Below are positions 1 through 5,086 of a DNA stretch of 9,554 nt, piece after piece. The notes under the pieces are model-generated. The model was not told where the DNA came from, searched no databases, and worked only from the letters and a program-made list of their open reading frames with translations. The stretch comes from CAYLLN01 sp036496265. Lineage in GTDB: Bacteria > Planctomycetota > Planctomycetia > Pirellulales > Pirellulaceae. A program made the position numbers and the translations under genes. How positions within the stretch are numbered: position 1 is the stretch's first letter; every line of letters begins with the position of its first letter. The stretch covers positions 1-9,554 of the forward strand of contig DASXLL010000400.1 in assembly GCA_036496265.1 (NCBI GenBank), given 5' to 3'.

Positions 1-651
1 GTCGGGCGTGGGCGGTAAGCCGACGAGGTCGAAGCTGAGTCGCCGCATCAATGTGCGGCGGTCGGCTGCGGGTGATTGCGTTAGTTTTTTTTCGATTAGT
101 TTGGCGGCGACGAAGTTGTCGAGGGAATTATGAATGCTGAATGATGAATGCTGAAATGAGGGAGTAACGGGGCGTAGAACGGGTTGGTAGGCCCAGTGGG
201 TTTGGCGGTGTTGTTGGGCGAGGTCGGTTGCGGATTTTTTGGCCTCGACCGGCGCTGAGGCGGCGGCGGGCCAAGGGAGGCCGACTTTGACCCATTCGGT
301 CAGTGCGGAGATGTCGTTGTCGGTTAGCTTTTTCTTCGGCGGCATTTGGTAGTCGCCGATGTGGTTCACTGCCTTGATCAGCAGGCTGCGGTCGGGGTCG
401 CCGGGGACGACGGCGCGCTGGCCGCTGTCGCCGCCGTCGATGATCGCCTGGCGGGAATCGAGACGGAGGCCGGATTCTTGTTTCTTGGTGCCGTGGCATT
501 CCTGGCAGTTGGCGGCGAGAACGGGGCGGACTTTTTCTTCGAAGAATTTTTCTTGTTCAGGCGTGGCAGGCGGCGCTGGATCGCTGGCGGCGGCCGTGCT
601 GAATACGGCTAGCAGGCAGGCAAAGGCGGGGATGGTTATCGTGCGCGGCAT
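1..651 (-). CDS. Planctomycete cytochrome c (PSCyt1) + DUF1549/PSCyt2 protein, N-terminal part, 3' end cut by window
   Basis: Seen: an open frame of 217 codons runs from ATG at 651 to the window edge without a stop. Residues 1-22 look like a Sec signal peptide (MPRTITIPAFACLLAVF, then STAAA), so the product should be exported. A heme-c site CQECH is at residues 49-53, and QMPPKKKLT at 102-110 offers M103 as a possible distal heme ligand; TEWVKVGLPWP at 118-128 closes the cytochrome-like domain. HWAYQPVLRPV (152-162) and LDNFVAAKL..KLT....ADRRTLMRRLSFDLVGLPPTPD (177-217) match the start of the DUF1549 (PSCyt2) domain. Known: the family usually continues into DUF1553 (PSD1), reaches several hundred residues more, and often sits near sulfatase and DUF1501 genes; its biochemical role is unproven. 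No clear Shine-Dalgarno precedes 651. Odd: the linker at residues 166-174 is encoded by a tandem DNA repeat. Family call strong, function unknown. Confidence 0.9.
   Translation of the reverse strand, partial: MPRTITIPAFACLLAVFSTAAASDPAPPATPEQEKFFEEKVRPVLAANCQECHGTKKQESGLRLDSRQAIIDGGDSGQRAVVPGDPDRSLLIKAVNHIGDYQMPPKKKLTDNDISALTEWVKVGLPWPAAASAPVEAKKSATDLAQQHRQTHWAYQPVLRPVTPSFQHSSFSIHNSLDNFVAAKLIEKKLTQSPAADRRTLMRRLSFDLVGLPPTPD
130..155. repeat. Tandem 12-bp direct repeat inside the cytochrome gene
   Basis: ATGAATGCTGAA occurs at 130-141 and again at 144-155, a period of 14 bp. Read on the minus strand it encodes FQHSSFSIH (residues 166-174), in frame, in the linker between the heme domain and the DUF1549 domain. 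The composition (low GC, His/Ser/Phe-rich product) is unlike the surrounding gene. Confidence 0.85.
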
Positions 652-760
652 ATTGGGCGGGATTTCGAACAGGCGGGACTCGCGGATAGCGAAAACGGCG
701 AGCTTCCTCTAGTAGAAATCAAAGTTGGGTCATAGGCAACTCAAATGGATTTGGACAGAT

Positions 761-874
761 GCGCTAAAGTTTTAAGTTTTTTCATTACGGAGGGCGAAAG
801 TCTTTGGTGGAAGTTGTGTGGCGGCTGGAGTTTATGAAAACGGGGTTGAGGGGGGGTGCGCTCAACTTTAGCGC
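761..874. repeat. Widely spaced 11-bp perfect inverted repeat
   Basis: GCGCTAAAGTT at 761-771 and its exact reverse complement AACTTTAGCGC at 864-874, with 92 bp between the arms. The arms could be two copies of one short element in opposite orientation, or paired binding sites upstream of the cytochrome gene. Function is not shown by the sequence. Confidence 0.6.
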
Positions 875-897
875 GAGTTGGCTACCAAACTGCAGAT

Positions 898-959
898 GGT
901 GGGCACAGCCCACCCTACAAGCCGGTGGGCCGGCGCTTGCTGCGCAAGCTGGTCCCACC
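898..959. repeat. REP-like palindromic cluster (two stem-loops)
   Basis: First stem-loop: GGTGGGC-ACA-GCCCACC at 898-914, a perfect 7-bp stem with a 3-nt loop. Second: inner stem GCTTGC-TGC-GCAAGC at 935-949, enclosed by GGTGGG (924-929) pairing with CCCACC (954-959). The CCCACCCTAC motif occurs after both structures (909-918 and 954-963), so the cluster may be two related units. It resembles short dispersed palindromes of bacterial intergenic DNA; copy number cannot be judged from one window. Confidence 0.6.
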
Positions 960-997
960 CTACTAATTGCAATTGGCGCGAAAAAGCGGGCCAGAAT

Positions 998-1015
998 TTT
1001 GGAAATATTTCCAAA
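998..1015. repeat. 18-bp perfect palindrome just after the sulfatase stop
   Basis: TTTGGAAATATTTCCAAA is self-complementary over all 18 bases, with no spacer. It starts 12 bp past the sulfatase stop codon (1028-1030 read on the minus strand) and about 350 bp upstream of the cytochrome start. A dyad with no loop and an AT-rich centre is more typical of a binding site for a dimeric regulator than of an intrinsic terminator, and there is no T-tract. Confidence 0.65.
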
Positions 1016-1027
1016 TGGGGGGTGAGG

Positions 1028-2698
1028 TCACTCGGCTTTGCCGTTTTTGGCGGCAGCTTTTTTCGCTTTTTTGGCGACGGGGTCTTCGCCCGCGTCGGTG
1101 AAGGGGGGGCGGTCGAAGGTTTTTCCGTCGCCGGTGACGCGGGGATCGCCGGCGTCGGTGAGGAGTTTCATCAGGCGGGTGGAGAGCTCTTGCTTTTGTT
1201 TGGCGTAGGCGGGGTTGGCGGCGACGTTGTCGGTTTGGTCGGGGTCTTTTTTCAGGTCGTAAAGCTCTTCGCCGGGCCGTTTGGCGAAGGCGAAGTCATA
1301 AGCCCACTTCCACTTGGGATCGTCGCGGTGTTCGATGAGCCAAGCTTTGGTGGGACTGGCGTCCATGTCGGAGTAGGCGGCGTAGGTGCTGCTTTCCATT
1401 TCGCGCGTTGGCGGCAGCTCTTTGTCGGTGGCGGCTTTGGGCGAGCCCATCGGCCAGCGATCGGGGGCGAAGTTGCGGATGTAGAGGAAGTCGGGAGTGC
1501 GGAGGGCACGCATCGGATAGGGCAGGTTGTCTTCGCGGGCGCGGGCGACGTGACGCTCGCGGCCGGTGATGACCCAATTGCGATCGGGATCGATTTGGCC
1601 GCTCTTGTCGGATTGGAGCAGCGGGAGGAGCGATTTGCCGTAAAGATTGGCGGGTGGAGTGACGCCGCCGATTTCCATGAAGGTGGGGGCGAGGTCGGGG
1701 AGGCGGACGAGATCGTCGATGACGCGGCCCCCTTTGCCGCCGGGGACACGCATGGCGAGCGTGACTTTGACGCCGTGGTCGTAGAGATTGCACTTGCCAG
1801 CCGGGACGCCGGGCATGCCGTGGTCGCCGCTGGCGACGATGAGGGTGCGATCGAGCTGGCCGGATTCTTCGAGGCGCTTCATGAGAACGCCGAGCTCGGC
1901 ATCGACGGCCTGGCATTCACCGAGATAGTCGGCGACGTCCTGGCGGACTTCGGGCACGTCGGGCAAAAACTTGGGCATCTTGCCGGCGAGGGATTCGGGG
2001 TCGATGCCCCAGAGTTTTTTGCCGGAGCCTTTGATCCAGACGCGATGGGTCGTGGTGGTGCCGAAGAAAAAGAGCCAGGGCTGGTCGGGTTTGCCGTCTT
2101 TGAGAAAATCGTCGAAATTGCCGCGGGCCTGGTCGAGGATTTTTTGCTTCGCTTGTTCGACGGTCGCGCCGGCATCGATGAGCTTCATGGCTTCTTCGGA
2201 AAAATTGTTCGGTAGGCGGCCTTCTTTTTCGTAGGCGTATTGCTGCTGGCCGAAGGGGGCGTCGGCGGGGGTGCCGGGGCTCCAGACCTTGTAGGCCTTG
2301 CCGATTTGATAGCCGTTGTCGCGGAGAAGCAGCGGGAAGCTGGGAATGGCGCTGTCCCAGACGGCACCGTTGAGGATCGCGCCGCGGCCGCAGTTGAAAA
2401 AGTAGCGGCCGGAAAGCATGGAACTGCGGCAGGGCGTGCAGGACGGGGCGTTGACGAAGGCGTTGCGAAAGAGGACGCCTTCGCGGGCGAGGCGATCGAC
2501 GTGGGGCGTTTTGATGGCGTCGTTGATGGAGGGCTTGCCGTCGATTTTGGCGTAAGCGCTGGCGTAGCGGCCCCAGTCGTCGGCGAAGCAGAAGAGAATG
2601 TTCCAGCGCGGGGGGGCGGCTTGGGCGGAAGAAGCGAAGAAGCAAAGGATCAGGGAACCGAAAAGAATTGCCGGGAATTGGAACAAGAATCGCCGCAT
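1028..2698 (-). CDS. Exported sulfatase, SGSH-like (N-sulfoglucosamine sulfohydrolase-like)
   Basis: A 556-residue type-I sulfatase, predicted to hydrolyse sulfate esters or N-sulfates of a glycan outside the cytoplasm. Residues 1-27 form a Sec signal peptide ending SSAQA. Metal-site aspartates are D40-D41 (FADDWG). The formylglycine motif is C87-T-P-C-R91, fitting CxPxR, so C87 should be matured by a formylglycine-generating enzyme. GDHG (291-294) gives the second metal-binding motif and GKCNLYDHG (301-309) the conserved lysine loop. THRVW (217-221), WGIDP, DYLGE and GRERHVARARE (379-389) match the large planctomycete SGSH-like group. Length is normal; the tail is Lys/Ala-rich (KKAKKAAAKNGK). 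AAAGG lies about 10 bases before the ATG, supporting this start. Odd: no GKxH motif; the matching stretch reads GKAYKVW (133-139). Sulfatase identity is near certain; substrate unknown. Confidence 0.95.
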   Translation of the reverse strand: MRRFLFQFPAILFGSLILCFFASSAQAAPPRWNILFCFADDWGRYASAYAKIDGKPSINDAIKTPHVDRLAREGVLFRNAFVNAPSCTPCRSSMLSGRYFFNCGRGAILNGAVWDSAIPSFPLLLRDNGYQIGKAYKVWSPGTPADAPFGQQQYAYEKEGRLPNNFSEEAMKLIDAGATVEQAKQKILDQARGNFDDFLKDGKPDQPWLFFFGTTTTHRVWIKGSGKKLWGIDPESLAGKMPKFLPDVPEVRQDVADYLGECQAVDAELGVLMKRLEESGQLDRTLIVASGDHGMPGVPAGKCNLYDHGVKVTLAMRVPGGKGGRVIDDLVRLPDLAPTFMEIGGVTPPANLYGKSLLPLLQSDKSGQIDPDRNWVITGRERHVARAREDNLPYPMRALRTPDFLYIRNFAPDRWPMGSPKAATDKELPPTREMESSTYAAYSDMDASPTKAWLIEHRDDPKWKWAYDFAFAKRPGEELYDLKKDPDQTDNVAANPAYAKQKQELSTRLMKLLTDAGDPRVTGDGKTFDRPPFTDAGEDPVAKKAKKAAAKNGKAE

Positions 2699-2742
2699 GT
2701 GAATTCGCCTTTCTCGCGTCTGATTACCGAAACGCTGTGCCG

Positions 2743-2748
2743 TATAAT
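2743..2748 (+). promoter_or_regulatory. Possible -10 box (TATAAT) in the divergent spacer
   Basis: A perfect TATAAT lies between the divergently transcribed sulfatase and membrane-protein genes and points toward the membrane protein about 210 bp downstream. The matching -35 position (2720-2725, CTGATT) agrees with the consensus at only three bases, so this is a weak proposal. Confidence 0.25.
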
Positions 2749-2784
2749 GCTCGCCATTGGAATGGACGGCAGCAAGCTAGGATA

Positions 2785-2903
2785 GCCACGAAAAACGCAA
2801 AAAGGCACGAAAAGAGGAACACGAAGGAGAACCGCGGATGGCGCGAATGACGCGGATTTTTAATGGCCTTATTCGCGCGATCGACGAGATCCGCGGTTTA
2901 TTT
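2785..2903. repeat. Dispersed-type intergenic repeat with inverted ends
   Basis: A purine-rich run (2785-2829, with CACGAAAA twice and AACGCAAAAAGG) leads into AACCGCGGAT (2830-2839), whose exact reverse complement ATCCGCGGTT is at 2889-2898. Between them, variants of CGCGAATGACGCGGAT face ATTCGCGCGATC, so a long imperfect hairpin is possible. The wording closely resembles repeats I recall from intergenic DNA of several phyla, often mis-annotated as proteins ending in VIRVIRG-like strings; that recollection is unchecked. It lies in the leader of the membrane-protein gene. Confidence 0.6.
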
Positions 2904-2958
2904 TGTGTGAAGCACAGAATTGCACAACACTGAGAGCAACCAAGTGGTGGAATTTGGG

Positions 2959-3900
2959 ATGACATTGCTGTTGGCCGCGCATTTGTTGTGCGTGAATGTG
3001 GCGGGTGGGGGGCCGATTGTGGGGGCGTGGTTGGATTGGAGGGTGACGCGCGGGGATGAAGCGGCGGCGGGGGGGGCGGTGTATTTGGGGCGGGCGTCTT
3101 GGTTGGGCTTGTTGTTCGGCGCGGTATTGGGCGTATTGATCGGTTGGTTGAAGTGGGATGCGGAATATGAGTCGCTGTGGCTGGGGCCGATGAGTTACAA
3201 GATGAAGTGGGCGATTGTGGAGGCAGTGTTTAGTCTGGTTTTGATTGGGGGGTGGTGGTTGTGGCTGCCGCGGAAGGCGGGTGGCAGTCGTTGGGCGATG
3301 TGTATGCGGTCGTTCATCGCAGTGCTGGCGGCGACGAATTTGCTGTATCACTTTCCGATGCTGTTTTCCGTGGCGGCGCAGTTGCAGGAGGCCGGGGAGA
3401 CGACGGGAGCGGCGATTGGGGGGCGGGCGTTTCGGGCTTTGGTGCATACGGATACGATTTTGCTGACGATTCACGTCACGTTGGCGTCGATCGCAGTGGC
3501 GGGAGTTGTTTTGGCGGGGCTGGCGAGCAGACTCTTGCGCCACGGCGAAACTGAAATGGCGGCGGTTGTGGCTCGGTGGAGTGGACGCTGGGCGCTGGTT
3601 CCGTCGCTGGCTCAGTTGCCGGTGGGGCTGTTTATGTTGACGGTGTTGCCGCCGCCGCAGCAGGCGATGCTGATGGGGAACAATACGGTTGGGGTTTTGT
3701 TGTTTGTGGGGGCGATTTTTGCGGCGCTGTGGCTGGTGAATGATTTGGCGCAGTTGGGGATGGGAGAAGTGAGTCGGCCGTTGTTGATTCGGGCGATGAC
3801 GGCGATGGTTGTTACGGTGGTGTTGATGACGGGGATGCAGGTGCAAACGCAATCGATAAACACAGGCGCGCCGAAAGCAGCGAAGAGCAGCCACAGATGA
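2959..3900 (+). CDS. Eight-helix membrane protein with intramembrane histidines, function unknown
   Basis: Numbered from ATG 2959 (313 residues), hydrophobic segments lie at roughly 1-23, 46-65, 81-103, 114-137, 161-191, 207-230, 242-265 and 274-293, so an inner-membrane protein with about eight helices is likely. Histidines within or near helices: H8 (AAHLLCVNVAGGGP), H131 (LLYHFP), H163 and H172 (VHTDTILLTIHVTLAS). Such histidines could bind heme; the H-x(n)-LAS-x-AVAG stretch and PSLAQLPVG faintly recall cytochrome bd subunit I, but I cannot claim homology. ATG 2959 was chosen because helix 1 starts there and GGTGG lies 8 bases upstream; GTG 2944 and TTG 2920 in the same frame are alternatives. 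The coding strand is extremely G-rich and uses TTG for leucine heavily. The C-terminal SSHR and stop codon come from a dispersed repeat. The mutarotase gene follows after 128 bp. Confidence 0.8.
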   Translation: MTLLLAAHLLCVNVAGGGPIVGAWLDWRVTRGDEAAAGGAVYLGRASWLGLLFGAVLGVLIGWLKWDAEYESLWLGPMSYKMKWAIVEAVFSLVLIGGWWLWLPRKAGGSRWAMCMRSFIAVLAATNLLYHFPMLFSVAAQLQEAGETTGAAIGGRAFRALVHTDTILLTIHVTLASIAVAGVVLAGLASRLLRHGETEMAAVVARWSGRWALVPSLAQLPVGLFMLTVLPPPQQAMLMGNNTVGVLLFVGAIFAALWLVNDLAQLGMGEVSRPLLIRAMTAMVVTVVLMTGMQVQTQSINTGAPKAAKSSHR

Positions 3901-3975
3901 AACACGGATTTCCACAGATGAAGGCAAAGTCAGGAGCGGGGATGACAGAAAAATTGGGGACAGAAAGATAGAGAT
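3888..3975. repeat. Repeat overlapping the 3' end of the membrane-protein gene
   Basis: CCACAGATGAA occurs at 3891-3901 and 3912-3922, a direct repeat of period 21 with AACACGGATTT between. The first copy encodes the last residues and the TGA of the membrane protein. It is followed by GGGATGACAGAAAAATTGGG and GACAGAAAGAT (to about 3970), where GACAGAAA recurs at 3943-3950 and 3960-3967. Both blocks resemble repeats I recall from planctomycete and other intergenic regions; copy number here is unknown. Confidence 0.6.
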
Positions 3976-4028
3976 GATTGTTGGGAATGTGTTTTGTGTG
4001 GATGGTTAAGTAATGGAGCGAGGGAAGC

Positions 4029-4973
4029 ATGAAAGCGGAAGTTGCGGTTTTGAGGGATGCGGCGAGTGGGGCGGAGGCTCATGTGTTGGTGAGCCAGGGG
4101 TTTAACTTGTTTCGATGGACGGCGATGCCTGAGGGGAAGCCGTTGGAGGTGTTGTATGCGCCGGCGGAGTTTGAGACGGGGCAGTTGCGGCCGTCGAAGG
4201 GAGGCATTCCGCTGTTGTTTCCATTTCCGGGGCGGATTGCTGGGACGACGTTTACGTGGGAAGGCAAACAGCACGAGTTGGAGCCGGGGGATGCGTTTGG
4301 GAATGCTATTCACGGCTTTGTGATGTGGCGACCGTGGCGGGTGATTGAGAAGACCGAGAACAAGATCGTGGGGCAGTTTCAGGCATCGTGCGATGATCCG
4401 TCGCTGAAGGCGCGGTGGCCGGCGGATTTTCGGATCACGGCGACTTATTCACTCAGTGGCAATGCACTGTCGGCCGAATACTTGATGGAGAATCCGGGGG
4501 AGACTCCCCTGCCGTGCGGCTTTGGGTCGCATCCGTATTTTCGGGTGCCGCTGGGCGGCGTGGATGCAGCCGGATGCGTGGTGACGTTGCCGGTGGAGGC
4601 GAAATGGGAGCTCGTCGAGATGTTGCCGACGGGGAAGAAGTTGAAGCTGGCCGAGGCGGTGGATTATCAAAGCGGCAAGGCGTTTGGCGGGCTACACCTC
4701 GACGACGTCTTTTCCGATTTGACGTTTCACGATGGTTGGACGACGACGACGATTAGCGACCCGCAAAGCGGGCGGTCGATCGTGCAGCGGTTTAACGACT
4801 TGTTCCGCGAGTGCGTTGTGTTTACGCCGCCGCATCGGGAGGCGATTTGCATTGAGCCGTATACGTGCGTGCCGGGGGGATTTGGACTGGGTGCGCGGGG
4901 AATTGATGCGGGGATGCGGGTTTTGCAGCCGGGAGAGTCGTTTATGGGGCGAGTGGAGATTGTGGTGCAGTGA
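4029..4973 (+). CDS. Aldose 1-epimerase family protein (galactose mutarotase-like)
   Basis: A 314-residue cytoplasmic protein without signal peptide, predicted to interconvert alpha and beta anomers of an aldose or a sugar phosphate. Family landmarks: GGIPLLFPFPGRI (58-70), NAIHGFVMWRPW (92-103) with substrate-binding H95, CGFGSHPYFRVPL (163-175) with H168 as the likely acid, LHLDDVFSDL (222-231) with sugar-contacting D225/D226, and CIEPYTCVPGG (274-284) with E276 as the probable catalytic base. Length matches the family. The start is well supported: GAGGGAAG lies just before ATG. It follows the membrane protein by 128 bp of repeat DNA on the same strand, so co-transcription is possible but not evident. 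Sugar specificity cannot be read: galactose-type and glucose-6-phosphate-type members share these motifs. The coding strand is G-rich like its upstream neighbour. Confidence 0.92.
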   Translation: MKAEVAVLRDAASGAEAHVLVSQGFNLFRWTAMPEGKPLEVLYAPAEFETGQLRPSKGGIPLLFPFPGRIAGTTFTWEGKQHELEPGDAFGNAIHGFVMWRPWRVIEKTENKIVGQFQASCDDPSLKARWPADFRITATYSLSGNALSAEYLMENPGETPLPCGFGSHPYFRVPLGGVDAAGCVVTLPVEAKWELVEMLPTGKKLKLAEAVDYQSGKAFGGLHLDDVFSDLTFHDGWTTTTISDPQSGRSIVQRFNDLFRECVVFTPPHREAICIEPYTCVPGGFGLGARGIDAGMRVLQPGESFMGRVEIVVQ

Positions 4974-4974
4974 A

Positions 4975-4991
4975 GCGAAGCGGAGCTTCGC
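4975..4991. repeat. Stem-loop directly after the mutarotase stop
   Basis: GCGAAGC-GGA-GCTTCGC: a perfect 7-bp stem with a 3-nt loop, beginning one base after the stop codon. It could end transcription or protect the 3' end, but no T-tract follows. Confidence 0.65.
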
Positions 4992-5002
4992 GGCGGTAGA
5001 TA

Positions 5003-5019
5003 CCCAAGCAGAGCTTGGG
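5003..5019. repeat. Second stem-loop in the convergent gap
   Basis: CCCAAGC-AGA-GCTTGGG: a perfect 7-bp stem with a 3-nt loop, built like the preceding hairpin but with a different sequence. It resembles the short dispersed palindromes elsewhere in the window. Confidence 0.65.
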
Positions 5020-5041
5020 AGCCAGATGTAACGAGCCGTGC

Positions 5042-5083
5042 GGCGAGGTGACGGCACCGGGAGGCTGACGCCTCCCGCTCGCC
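5042..5083. repeat. Palindromic element able to form a three-way junction, after the TPR-gene stop
   Basis: Three helices abut without unpaired bases: outer stem GGCGAG (5042-5047) with CTCGCC (5078-5083); small stem GTG (5048-5050) with CAC (5055-5057); large stem CGGGAGGC (5058-5065) with GCCTCCCG (5070-5077), loop TGAC. Read on the minus strand it begins 3 bases past the TPR stop codon, where a terminator for that gene would lie, and it could serve both convergent genes. Confidence 0.65.
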
Positions 5084-5086
5084 AAT

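Larger units (their letters stand above)
652..1027. other. 376-bp gap between cytochrome and sulfatase genes, repeat-rich, no gene seen
   Basis: No plausible gene is visible; short open frames here lack recognisable domains and ribosome sites. The gap holds an 11-bp perfect inverted repeat with arms far apart (761-771 and 864-874), a six-base stem GTTGAG/CTCAAC (845-850 and 861-866), a palindromic cluster (898-959), a small palindrome AATTGCAATT (965-974) and an 18-bp perfect palindrome (998-1015). The AT-richer part around 715-790 is where a promoter for the minus-strand cytochrome gene would be expected, but I see no convincing -35/-10 pair. Confidence 0.7.

Noticed and set aside
878..2215. 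Long plus-strand open frame (445 codons) opposite the sulfatase gene
   Set aside because: It is Gly/Val/Ala-rich with no family motif and lies antisense to a gene with intact signal peptide and sulfatase motifs; high-GC codon bias creates such mirror frames.
2920..2958. TTG or GTG start for the membrane protein
   Set aside because: Possible, but the ATG at 2959 begins the first helix and has GGTGG at good spacing; the alternatives remain open.
3069..3107. Possible G-quadruplex in the membrane-protein gene
   Set aside because: Four G runs exist but two loops are about 10 nt long, and the general G excess of the gene explains them.
3891..3922. Direct repeat pair considered as a minimal CRISPR array
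   Set aside because: Only two 11-bp copies with a 10-bp spacer, overlapping a coding end, and no cas genes.
2869..3927. Minus-strand frame of 352 codons opposite the membrane-protein gene
   Set aside because: Its product is dominated by Arg, His, Gln and Pro, as expected from the complement of G-rich codons; no domain, no ribosome site.
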